DNA from: an uncultured Bacillus sp.
GTDB taxonomy: Bacteria > Bacillota > Bacilli > Bacillales > Cytobacillaceae
Length of the DNA stretch: 6,508 nt
Reading direction: 5' to 3'
NCBI GenBank assembly: GCA_937902115.1
Contig: CALGSR010000417.1
Span: 1 to 6,508 of the forward strand
The first letter of the stretch is position 1; every line of letters begins with the position of its first letter. Below, piece after piece: positions 1 to 5,819 of this stretch. Under the pieces are notes generated by a model, which was given only the letters and a program-made list of their open reading frames with translations, had not been told where the DNA came from and did not search any database. The translations under genes were made by a program, and so were the position numbers.

Positions 1-14
1 TGAAGGTGGAAAAT

Positions 15-1058
15 ATGGATACAATTTTTTCATCGGTGGATAAAAATGTGGATAACCTGGAAAATTATCCACAAATTGCACAAGCCGCTGATCTATTAAG
101 TAAAAATGAAGTCGTTGCTTTTCCGACGGAGACGGTTTATGGCCTCGGAGGGAATGCGAGAAGTGATGAAGCGATTCGGAAAATTTTCAGGGCAAAAGGG
201 AGACCGAGTGACAATCCGTTAATTATACATATTGCTGAAAGAGAGCAACTGTGTGAATTTACTTTAGAGGTGCCGGAGAAGGCAGAGAAGTTGATGGAAT
301 ATTTCTGGCCGGGTCCCTTAACGGTAATTCTTCATTATAAAAAAGGCTCCTTGTCTGATGAGGCGACAGCAGGATTGGATACTGTCGGGGTGCGCATGCC
401 GGATCATCCGGTGGCTTTGGCGTTAATTAAGGCAGCAGGTCTGCCAATTGCTGCACCGAGCGCGAACCAGTCCGGTCGGCCAAGTCCGACAAGCGCTTTG
501 CATGTAATGGAAGACTTGGCTGGGAAAATTGCTGGGGTTGTTGATGGCGGTGCGACAGGAGTCGGAGTGGAATCAACGGTCATCGATTGCACGACGGCTA
601 TTCCTCTCATCCTAAGGCCGGGCGGGGTGACAAGAGAAGAGATTGAAGAAGTAATCGGCGAAGTAGCCGTCGATCCGGCTCTGACAGATATGACGGAACA
701 GCCAAGATCCCCGGGAATGAAATACCGCCACTACGCTCCGGACGCTCCGCTAATCCTCGTGGACGGAGGTAGAGAGGACTTACAGGAATTTATTAATGAA
801 GGAAAAAAGGAAGGCTTGAAAATTGGCGTCTTAACAACGAAGGAAAACGAAGACTACTACGACGCAGATTATATCTTTGCCTGTGGCGAGCGGGCCCAGC
901 TTGAAACGGTCGCCAGCTCGATTTATGAAGCACTGCGCAGCTTTAATAAGGCAGATGTCGACGTCATCTACAGCGAAATGTTCCCAACTGAAGGCGTTGG
1001 CCACGCCATCATGAACCGCCTCATGAAAGCAGCCGGCGGGCGCGTAGTAAAAAAATAA
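15..1058 (+). CDS. tsaC: Threonylcarbamoyl-AMP synthase (TsaC/Sua5, YwlC)
   Basis: Family knowledge: a cytosolic enzyme that makes L-threonylcarbamoyl-AMP from threonine, bicarbonate and ATP, the first step of t6A37 synthesis on ANN-decoding tRNAs; the TsaD complex then transfers the group. Seen (numbered from the ATG at 15): a YrdC-type domain at about residues 20-210 with PTETVYGLGG (37-46), the KGRPSDNP nucleotide-binding segment (61-68) and APSAN (147-151). The linker SPGMKYRHYAP (232-242) leads to a C-terminal Sua5 domain ending in a conserved MNRLMKAAGGR stretch. At 347 residues it is full-length for the long Sua5/YwlC form. An in-frame GTG at 6 lies inside the ribosome binding site AAGGTGG (3-9), five bases before the ATG, so I prefer the ATG. 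Residues 1-18 look unconserved and are encoded by DNA holding DnaA boxes. The promoter lies outside the window; a terminator follows. Confidence 0.95.
   Translation: MDTIFSSVDKNVDNLENYPQIAQAADLLSKNEVVAFPTETVYGLGGNARSDEAIRKIFRAKGRPSDNPLIIHIAEREQLCEFTLEVPEKAEKLMEYFWPGPLTVILHYKKGSLSDEATAGLDTVGVRMPDHPVALALIKAAGLPIAAPSANQSGRPSPTSALHVMEDLAGKIAGVVDGGATGVGVESTVIDCTTAIPLILRPGGVTREEIEEVIGEVAVDPALTDMTEQPRSPGMKYRHYAPDAPLILVDGGREDLQEFINEGKKEGLKIGVLTTKENEDYYDADYIFACGERAQLETVASSIYEALRSFNKADVDVIYSEMFPTEGVGHAIMNRLMKAAGGRVVKK
35..73. promoter_or_regulatory. DnaA-box cluster inside the 5' end of tsaC
   Basis: Three DnaA-box-like 9-mers lie within 39 bases. A minus-strand box with one mismatch (GGTGGATAA) is at 35-43, a perfect minus-strand box (TGTGGATAA) at 47-55, and a perfect plus-strand box (TTATCCACA) at 65-73. 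The two perfect boxes form an exact inverted repeat with a nine-base spacer. They lie in codons for a poorly conserved N-terminal tail. From memory, DnaA binding near ywlC has been reported in B. subtilis. A role in titrating DnaA or in controlling tsaC is inferred. Confidence 0.75.
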
Positions 1059-1060
1059 AA

Positions 1061-1079
1061 TTTGGTGCCAGGCACCGAA
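1061..1079. repeat. GGTGCC-A-GGCACC palindrome after tsaC
   Basis: A near-perfect palindrome begins three bases after the tsaC stop codon: GGTGCC (1064-1069) and GGCACC (1071-1076) around a single A, extended outward by a T-G wobble and A-T pairs. It has no T-tract of its own and runs into the next hairpin. I recall GGTGCC/GGCACC-type palindromes as common intergenic repeats in Bacillaceae, but a genome count would be needed to call this a repeat family here. Confidence 0.5.
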
Positions 1080-1121
1080 AAAAGATATTTGTCCATATCT
1101 GGTGGACAAATGTCTTTTTTT
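1078..1121. terminator. Bidirectional terminator between convergent genes
   Basis: A stem of about 18 base pairs (1078-1095 with 1103-1120, one G-U wobble) closes a seven-base loop, TATCTGG. The right arm ends in a run of seven T residues and the left arm starts with six A residues, so the hairpin reads as an intrinsic terminator on both strands. It would end tsaC transcripts from the left and those of the minus-strand gene from the right. Confidence 0.85.
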
Positions 1122-1173
1122 ATTGAGTTTTTGCTTATGTATCAGGATAAATCTTATGCAGTCTTTCTACATT

Positions 1174-1878
1174 CTATTTATTCTTAAAATAATAGGAGTG
1201 AACAATTAAGGCGATGATATATTCCGGACGGTCCTCCTGTACGTCAAATACTTGCATGCCGCTAATCAAGTGCTTTCGTTTTAAGGTGCCCATTTGTGCT
1301 CCATCACAGGTAAGGGAAATTGCTGAGTTCACTGTTATCGCGGAAGTGGTAAACGATGTGTCGGGAAACTCAAATTTGATTACTTCTTTTAATTTCGTAC
1401 TGTTTTTCAGAGTAATCAGAGTCTCTGCCTTTCCGATAGGCTCTCCGTTTTTATAAACTTTCCATCGATCTTGCTGGGGAAACAACTTACCGCGCTGCCA
1501 GCGGATATCGTACAGATCTTCATCCACTTTTATTTTAAGCGACAAGTACGAATCGGTGCCGAAAATATCAGCTAGTATATATTTCCATTTTTCGGGGAAA
1601 TAGCGCTTGACAGAACCTCTTTGTTCATTGCCTTTAAAAAGCGGCTTTTCAATCATTAATGATTTTTGCAGTTGATAGAATGACCACTCTGTCAGATCGT
1701 CTGGCTGATAAGCCCGTTCTTTATTGGCGAATTTTTTACTAATGATAAAAATAACCAGAGCAGTAAGCGGCATCAGACAAACGACCGCTAACGAGAGCAG
1801 TTCGAATTCACCATAAACGACGTAGCGGGCAAGTAAAGCGATTAAAGCCAAAATAAAAAGTACAATTAGTTCAATCAT
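1174..1878 (-). CDS. Membrane protein with possible Tubby-like C-terminal domain
   Basis: I do not firmly recognise this 234-residue protein. Two hydrophobic helices, at about residues 2-22 and 27-48, should anchor it in the membrane, and a short basic stretch (KKFANKER) follows the second. The rest is soluble and looks rich in beta strands, with alternating patterns such as LSLKIKVDE, RWKVYKNGEPIGKA and IKFEF. It ends in a hydrophobic EYIIALIVHSYYF segment. This pattern, with a 'G..IGK' turn and a final hydrophobic helix, recalls the Tubby/LURP-one-like fold, but that is inference from texture rather than a motif match. The start is the ATG at 1878, with GAGGTG five bases upstream; the GTG at 1887 lies inside that ribosome binding site. 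It is convergent with tsaC and divergent from mntP. Function unknown. Confidence 0.75.
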   Translation of the reverse strand: MIELIVLFILALIALLARYVVYGEFELLSLAVVCLMPLTALVIFIISKKFANKERAYQPDDLTEWSFYQLQKSLMIEKPLFKGNEQRGSVKRYFPEKWKYILADIFGTDSYLSLKIKVDEDLYDIRWQRGKLFPQQDRWKVYKNGEPIGKAETLITLKNSTKLKEVIKFEFPDTSFTTSAITVNSAISLTCDGAQMGTLKRKHLISGMQVFDVQEDRPEYIIALIVHSYYFKNK

Positions 1879-1954
1879 GAAAATCACCTCAAAAGGTTTA
1901 CAGATCTATAGCTATAATAGTTTCATTTTTCTGCAAGTAGTGACTAGTACTGTG

Positions 1955-1994
1955 AAAAGACATTTGTCCATATACAGTAGATAAATTTCTCTTT
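1955..1994. repeat. Decayed second copy of the tsaC terminator-type hairpin
   Basis: Bases 1955-1973 match 1080-1098 at 18 of 19 positions (the AAAAGA.ATTTGTCCATAT core). The following 21 bases match the right arm of the first copy at about two thirds of positions, so pairing is weakened. The two copies flank the minus-strand membrane gene in the same orientation, about 875 bases apart. A shorter echo, AAAAGATCTTGTCCAT, occurs around 2030-2044. Confidence 0.55.
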
Positions 1995-2011
1995 GCTATT
2001 TCTCAGCAAAG
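1991..2011. repeat. Inverted repeat upstream of mntP
   Basis: CTTTGCT (1991-1997) and AGCAAAG (2005-2011) form a perfect 7-bp inverted repeat around a seven-base spacer, about 90 bases before mntP. It could be a small hairpin in the leader or a dyad bound by a regulator. The TTTGC/GCAAA half-sites faintly recall a manganese-regulator (MntR) operator, but the spacing looks too wide. The rest of 1879-2090 shows no convincing promoter or manganese riboswitch. Confidence 0.35.
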
Positions 2012-2101
2012 GTTGGCGCATAATTCGGCAAAAGATCTTGTCCATTTCGCCGCTTCTATCTTGAAAAGGACGTGCATATGGTTTACTGAGGGGGAGTGGG
2101 G

Positions 2102-2656
2102 ATGCCGTCAATCATAGGAGAATTGGTGACGATTATCATAATGGCCTTTGCCTTGGGAATGGATGCCTTTTCTGTCAGTTTAGGAATGGGCATGTATAAG
2201 CTGCGCTTAAGGCAGGTTTTTACAATTGGGATTACGATTGGGATTTTTCATATTATTATGCCGCTCCTCGGAATTATCGCGGGCCGGTTTTTATCTGCCC
2301 AATTTGGCGAAATTGCCACGTATATCGGCGGGGGATTATTGCTGCTCTTAGGGGTGCAAATGATGTGGTCAAGCTTGTCAAATGAGCGCGGATCTTTAAT
2401 TACACCAGCAGGATTAGGGCTGCTGTTTTTTGCCTTGAGCGTAAGTCTGGACAGTTTTTCTGTTGGATTGTCACTGGGGATATTTGGAGCGAGAACATTG
2501 GTTGTTTTGATTATCTTTGGTGCGGGGGCAACTCTTTTGGCTTGGCTTGGACTGCTAATCGGACAAAGAGTGCAGGGACTGCTGGGGAAATACAGCGAAG
2601 TCTTAGGAGGGGCAATCCTCTTTCTCTTTAGCCTGAAATTATTAATCCCTTTTTAA
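2102..2656 (+). CDS. mntP: Manganese efflux pump MntP (YwlD)
   Basis: Family knowledge: MntP exports Mn(II) across the cytoplasmic membrane and protects against manganese excess. Seen: a 184-residue, almost wholly hydrophobic protein with about six membrane helices built as two related halves. Each half carries the family's acidic signature: GMDAFSVSLGMG with Asp21 in the first, and SLDSFSVGLSLG with Asp117 in the second. The length is normal for the family. The ATG at 2102 is preferred over the in-frame GTG at 2096 because AGGGGGAG (about 2088-2095) sits six bases before it, and the GTG would overlap that site. A terminator follows at 2668. The gene stands alone between a divergent membrane gene and a separately initiated hydrolase gene. 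I found no yybP-ykoY riboswitch in the leader, so control by manganese is likely but not visible. Confidence 0.93.
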   Translation: MPSIIGELVTIIIMAFALGMDAFSVSLGMGMYKLRLRQVFTIGITIGIFHIIMPLLGIIAGRFLSAQFGEIATYIGGGLLLLLGVQMMWSSLSNERGSLITPAGLGLLFFALSVSLDSFSVGLSLGIFGARTLVVLIIFGAGATLLAWLGLLIGQRVQGLLGKYSEVLGGAILFLFSLKLLIPF

Positions 2657-2667
2657 CAATCCCACTT

Positions 2668-2693
2668 AAACACCTGCCGGGTAGGTGTTTTTT
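2668..2693 (+). terminator. Intrinsic terminator of mntP
   Basis: AAACACCTGC (2668-2677) pairs with GTAGGTGTTT (2681-2690) around a three-base loop, with one G-U wobble, and a run of T residues extends to 2693. It starts 11 bases after the mntP stop codon, so mntP transcripts should end here. Confidence 0.85.
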
Positions 2694-2721
2694 CTGTCAT
2701 CTATGAAGTTTGCCTTTGCTT

Positions 2722-2747
2722 ATAAAACCACGGGATTAAGGTTTTAT
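2722..2747. repeat. Small inverted repeat between mntP and the hydrolase gene
   Basis: ATAAAACC (2722-2729) and GGTTTTAT (2740-2747) form a perfect 8-bp stem with a ten-base loop. No T-tract follows. It may be an operator-like dyad or chance in an AT-rich spacer. Confidence 0.35.
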
Positions 2748-2803
2748 CGAATGCAAAAACTTAATATTCATAAAAAATTTACAATTTATATTATGTGAAT
2801 GTT

Positions 2804-2832
2804 TTGATTTATAAAAGACAACGGTCTAAACT
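2804..2832 (+). promoter_or_regulatory. Possible sigma-A promoter for the hydrolase gene
   Basis: TTGATT (2804-2809) and TAAACT (2827-2832) are separated by 17 bases. Each matches four of six consensus positions. The site lies about 70 bases before the start codon and after the mntP terminator, where a promoter is needed, but the match is modest and the region is AT-rich. Confidence 0.35.
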
Positions 2833-2900
2833 TAACGGGAAAGCCCTTTTGCAAAAATTGTAAAAAGGAAACGAATGGTATCGAATGAGGAGGTCATGTC

Positions 2901-4859
2901 TTGAAACGCCGGTCAAGAAAAAGCTTTATTTCTATTATTTTATGTTTGTTCGTTCTGCTATTTTCTTTTCTTCCTGTAGCATCTATATCCGCTGAAGAAA
3001 TCAGTCCAACTGTGGAATCGCCTGATGCACAGCAAAGCGCCCCCACAGAAAAAACAACCCCATCGGGAATTCCACTTTCTGAAGTTGAGGGATTCGTTGA
3101 TGGGTATGTAGAAGATTATATTGGAAAAACCGTTCCGGGAGCAGCGATCGTTGTGCTTAAGGACAATCAGGTTGTCCTATCGAAGGGTTATGGCTATGCC
3201 GATATTGAAAAGAAAATTGAGGTGAATCCGGAGAATACGGTATTTGAATGGGGTTCCATCTCAAAGCTGTTCGTCTGGACATCTGTCATGCAGCTGGTCG
3301 AGCAGGGGAAGCTTGATTTAAATGAAGATATCCGCAATTACTTACCTGAAGGCTTTTTAACAAAGCTGAAATACGATGAGCCGATCACATTGCTGAATTT
3401 AATGCATCATAATGCCGGATTTGAAGAGTATGTCTTTGATTTAGGCTATGGTGAACCGGATAAAGTGAGGTCTTTGGAAGAGGGATTGAAGCTTTCCGAG
3501 CCGAATCAAGTGTATAAGCCGGGTGAGGTCGTTTCCTATTCCAATTTCGGCACGGCACTGGCCGGGTTTATCGTTGAAAGGATTGCCGGCCAGGAATTTT
3601 ATCAATATGTGCAAGAGAATATTTTTGCAAAAGTAGGCAGTGACAATACATCAATCCATCCGACATGGAGTGACAAGCCGGGTTTGATTGAGAATAAGGC
3701 GGCAGGCTATCGGAATACGGGTCCGTCCAAATTCAGTGAATCGATTTGGTTCTATGTTTCGATGTATCCGGCCGGTTCAGCGAATGGTCCTGTGGTTGAT
3801 TTGGCCAACTTTGCTTCCGCATTAATGCCGCAGGAGGGAGAAGAATCTTCGCTCTTTCAAAATCAAGCCACACTGAACGAAATGTTATCACAAAGCTATA
3901 CAGCTAATGAGAATGTTCCCGGGATTGCCCATGGTTTTTGGGAATATCAAGGTAAAGGCCGCGGACTGACCCATGGAGGCAATACCGCTGTCTTCTCGAG
4001 CAATTTTCATATTGTTCCTGAGGAGAACTTTGCAGTCATCATACTGACGAATCAAGGGGGAGAAATGGATCTTTGCTTTGGCTTGATGAAGGAACTTGTC
4101 GGAGAGAAGGAAATTTCCGTTTCAGCCGAAAAGCTGCCCGATGTTTCGGAAGTGGAGGGGGCCTATACGATGGCCCGCAGACCGCATGGCGGATTCCTGA
4201 ATTTTTATTACGATCTGCTTTCGCTAAAAGTTAAAGCGGTGAATGACAATGAAATCCAAATGGGGATGCTGGGGATGGAGGGGACTTATGTACAGACAAG
4301 TCCTTACGTGTATCAAAAAACAGAAGGACATGTCATGCTTGATACGATGAGCCCGGTTTATTTCCATGTAAAGGATGGAAATCCGACACAGATATCGATG
4401 TCAATTACAGATCTGCTGCCACTTGAAAAAGGGAAAACAACCCCTTATCTCATTATAAGTGGGGTTCTGTTAGCGCTAAGTTTTGCCTATTTCATCATTG
4501 CTCCGTTTGTTCTTTTAGTGCGGGGAATCATTAGAAGAAAGAGAAAGCTTCCCGCACAAGCAACTCAACGTATGCATGGTGCGCTCATTTTATCAGGAAC
4601 AGCCCTCGTGCTGAATAATGCTTTATTGTTGGTTCGAATGTTGGTGAATCCATTTACTGCCTATTCCGGGGTTTTGCCTCACATCATCCTAAACTACGGA
4701 TTAACTGCATTGAGTGTCATTCTAATCGGAGTGTTAATCGCGAAAGGACGGAAGGTGGAATTCACGCGAGGTCAGAAATTCTGGAGAGGATTCTCAGTAG
4801 CGATGACGCTAATTCTGATTATCCTCATGGTTTATTGGCAGTTTTATAGCGGAGCTTAG
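2901..4859 (+). CDS. Exported beta-lactamase/PBP4-type serine hydrolase, membrane-anchored
   Basis: A 652-residue protein of the class C beta-lactamase/penicillin-binding-protein-like family (serine hydrolases acting on peptidoglycan peptides, D-amino-acid compounds or esters). Seen: a basic start (KRRSRK), a hydrophobic signal segment (8-26) and probable cleavage near residues 27-31. A Ser/Pro/Thr-rich linker leads to the catalytic domain at about 60-400. All three motifs are present: S119-I-S-K122 (SxxK), Y213-S-N215 (YxN) and H358-G-G360 in the KTG position. After a beta-rich stretch (about 410-505) come four predicted membrane helices (about 514-541, 557-580, 590-614, 627-648), so the active domain should face outside. 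The TTG start is supported by AGGAGG at 2888-2893, seven bases upstream; the nearer ATG at 2896 runs into a stop within three codons. Substrate unknown; a cell-wall role is inferred, and true beta-lactamase activity is not implied. Confidence 0.88.
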   Translation: MKRRSRKSFISIILCLFVLLFSFLPVASISAEEISPTVESPDAQQSAPTEKTTPSGIPLSEVEGFVDGYVEDYIGKTVPGAAIVVLKDNQVVLSKGYGYADIEKKIEVNPENTVFEWGSISKLFVWTSVMQLVEQGKLDLNEDIRNYLPEGFLTKLKYDEPITLLNLMHHNAGFEEYVFDLGYGEPDKVRSLEEGLKLSEPNQVYKPGEVVSYSNFGTALAGFIVERIAGQEFYQYVQENIFAKVGSDNTSIHPTWSDKPGLIENKAAGYRNTGPSKFSESIWFYVSMYPAGSANGPVVDLANFASALMPQEGEESSLFQNQATLNEMLSQSYTANENVPGIAHGFWEYQGKGRGLTHGGNTAVFSSNFHIVPEENFAVIILTNQGGEMDLCFGLMKELVGEKEISVSAEKLPDVSEVEGAYTMARRPHGGFLNFYYDLLSLKVKAVNDNEIQMGMLGMEGTYVQTSPYVYQKTEGHVMLDTMSPVYFHVKDGNPTQISMSITDLLPLEKGKTTPYLIISGVLLALSFAYFIIAPFVLLVRGIIRRKRKLPAQATQRMHGALILSGTALVLNNALLLVRMLVNPFTAYSGVLPHIILNYGLTALSVILIGVLIAKGRKVEFTRGQKFWRGFSVAMTLILIILMVYWQFYSGA

Positions 4860-4865
4860 CGTGAA

Positions 4866-4928
4866 AAAAGCCTTTGATAATAGGGAGGAAAGTCATTTAG
4901 TTGATTTCATCCTTAGTCAAAGGCTTTT
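4866..4928 (+). terminator. Long-loop inverted repeat after the hydrolase gene, likely terminator
   Basis: AAAAGCCTTTGA (4866-4877) and TCAAAGGCTTTT (4917-4928) are exact 12-bp complements around a 39-base loop. They begin seven bases after the hydrolase stop codon. The right arm ends in four T residues and the left begins with A residues, so it can act as a terminator, although the long loop is unusual. Confidence 0.6.
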
Positions 4929-4984
4929 GCTATGATTTTCATCATTTTGTTATTATTTAGCTTGATGGGTATGACGTGAATGAG

Positions 4985-5100
4985 TTTGACTAGGTCACGA
5001 GTAACGTAGTGAACCGATACACATCAGACGGTATTGGGGCAACGCAAAGGTTAACGGCACCTTTGCAGAAAATGTGACAAATAGAGGAATTCTTTGTGAA
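4985..5100 (+). other. Hairpin-rich non-coding stretch before ywlE
   Basis: No credible gene lies between the hydrolase and ywlE. Four small hairpins can be drawn in succession: GGTCAC with GTG-A-ACC (4993-4998/5009-5015), GATAC with GTATT (5016-5020/5031-5035), GCAAAGGT with ACCTTTGC (5044-5051/5059-5066, perfect 8 bp) and ACAAA with TTTGT (5077-5081/5093-5097). This may be a structured leader or a relic of a mobile element. I recognise no known riboswitch. Confidence 0.35.
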
Positions 5101-5126
5101 GTCTATCAGTTAAAAGGAAGTCAGTT

Positions 5127-5132
5127 TATAAT
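5127..5132 (+). promoter_or_regulatory. Possible -10 element for ywlE
   Basis: A perfect TATAAT lies 25 bases before the ywlE start codon, with no good TTGACA-like box 16-18 bases upstream. If used, the leader would be very short, starting near 5139 and just covering the ribosome binding site AGGGGG (5141-5146). The region is AT-rich, so chance is possible. Confidence 0.3.
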
Positions 5133-5156
5133 AAATAAATAGGGGGTTTAGGACAA

Positions 5157-5606
5157 ATGAATCATATATTATTTGTTTGCACGGGAAATACATGCAGAAG
5201 CCCGATGGCTGAGGCGATGCTGAGAAGTATGAATATACCCGGAGTTGAGGTGAAATCTGCCGGTATTTTTGCAGAGAATGGGAGTTATGCATCAACAAAT
5301 GCAATGAAGGTGTTAAATGAGTATCATATCCCCCATAATCACCAGTCCTCACAATTAACTGAGGGATTGGTCAATTGGGCCGATTATATCTTGACGATGA
5401 CAACGGGACATAAGCAAGCGGTTGCAGGGAGTTTTCCGCGTGCGATTGAAAAAACATTTACCTTAAAGGAATTTGCCAAAATCGATGGCTATCAAGATAT
5501 CGCCGATCCTTACGGCGGGTCTGTTGAAACGTATCGCAGGGCATTCCTGCAAATAAAGGAAGCAGTTGAAAAAAGCATTCCACTTTTTATCGATGAAGAA
5601 AAATAG
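5157..5606 (+). CDS. ywlE: Protein-arginine phosphatase (YwlE-type LMW-PTP)
   Basis: Family knowledge: a cytosolic enzyme of the low-molecular-weight tyrosine phosphatase fold that removes phosphate from phosphoarginine placed by the kinase McsB, and so tunes CtsR, the heat-shock response and ClpCP targeting. Seen: 149 residues, normal length. The P-loop C8-TGNTC-R14-S15 holds the nucleophile Cys8, and the general acid is Asp117 in DPYGGS (117-122). Thr12 in the P-loop replaces the Ile/Leu usual in tyrosine-specific relatives (CxGNICRS); in YwlE the corresponding threonine is known to favour phosphoarginine, so arginine specificity is inferred. The start is ATG 5157, with AGGGGG at 5141-5146 (ten bases away) and a closer AGGA at 5150-5153. 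In B. subtilis it directly follows ywlD; here about 2.5 kb carrying the hydrolase gene separates them. No frameshift is seen. Confidence 0.92.
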   Translation: MNHILFVCTGNTCRSPMAEAMLRSMNIPGVEVKSAGIFAENGSYASTNAMKVLNEYHIPHNHQSSQLTEGLVNWADYILTMTTGHKQAVAGSFPRAIEKTFTLKEFAKIDGYQDIADPYGGSVETYRRAFLQIKEAVEKSIPLFIDEEK

Positions 5607-5675
5607 CCATTAGTGTACGTACCCGGGTGCAGCGGAGACTGCCATCTTTAGGAGCTATCAACAGCTATTAAAAAA

Positions 5676-5710
5676 TCATAACAACAAAACGTAGCATTTT
5701 GTTGTTATGA
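5676..5710. terminator. Strong AT-rich hairpin downstream of ywlE
   Basis: TCATAACAACAAAA (5676-5689) and TTTTGTTGTTATGA (5697-5710) are exact 14-bp complements around the loop CGTAGCA. The hairpin lies 70 bases past the ywlE stop codon. It may terminate ywlE transcripts, but the stem is AT-rich and only a broken T-rich stretch (GTGTTTATT) follows, so it could instead mark the left edge of the inserted IscB-type element. Confidence 0.5.
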
Positions 5711-5740
5711 AGTGTTTATTGCTCTCCAGCCCTAGTGAGT

Positions 5741-5812
5741 GTAGTCTTTCGAAAGTTAGATAGCACGATGAACTACGTTAGAACGGTAAGATAGATGGCA
5801 ATATCAACTTTC
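5741..5812 (+). ncRNA. Possible omega RNA (HEARO) relic upstream of the IscB fragment
   Basis: All three forward frames are closed across this stretch, and it holds nested pairings: GAAAGTT (5751-5757) with AACTTTC (5806-5812), 7 bp; inside it GATA (5790-5793) with TATC (5802-5805). Alternatives are GTAGT (5741-5745) with ACTAC (5772-5776) and the palindrome CTTTCGAAAG (5746-5755). IscB genes are normally preceded directly by a structured guide RNA scaffold, so position and foldability suggest a relic of one. I cannot match it to the HEARO consensus by eye, so this is inference. Confidence 0.35.
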
Positions 5813-5819
5813 TAATCAT

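Noticed and set aside
404..1109. Minus-strand open frames at 404-610 and 831-1109
   Set aside because: Both lie mostly or wholly opposite tsaC, have no credible ribosome binding site and encode low-complexity, non-family-like sequence.
1214..1456. Plus-strand 80-codon frame opposite the membrane gene
   Set aside because: Antisense shadow of the 1174-1878 gene, without recognisable protein features.
1888..2101. yybP-ykoY manganese riboswitch before mntP
   Set aside because: I could not find the conserved GGGGAGUA-type loops or paired arms in the leader.
4901..4960. Tiny TTG-started frame of about 20 codons after a GGAGG
   Set aside because: It lies inside the inverted repeat after the hydrolase gene; the GGAGG spacing is too long and the peptide has no recognisable character.
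4989..5019. Similarity between 4989-5019 and 5758-5788 (CACGA...GAAC.G.TA)
   Set aside because: The match needs gaps and covers only about 30 bases; it is within chance for hand alignment.
4993..5066. c-di-GMP-I (GEMM) riboswitch
   Set aside because: Only short strings match. The tetraloop, its receptor and the second conserved stem are absent, and GCAAAGGT pairs with its own neighbour instead.
5110..5352. Minus-strand 80-codon frame across the start of ywlE
   Set aside because: Overlaps the well-supported ywlE start and has no family-like features.
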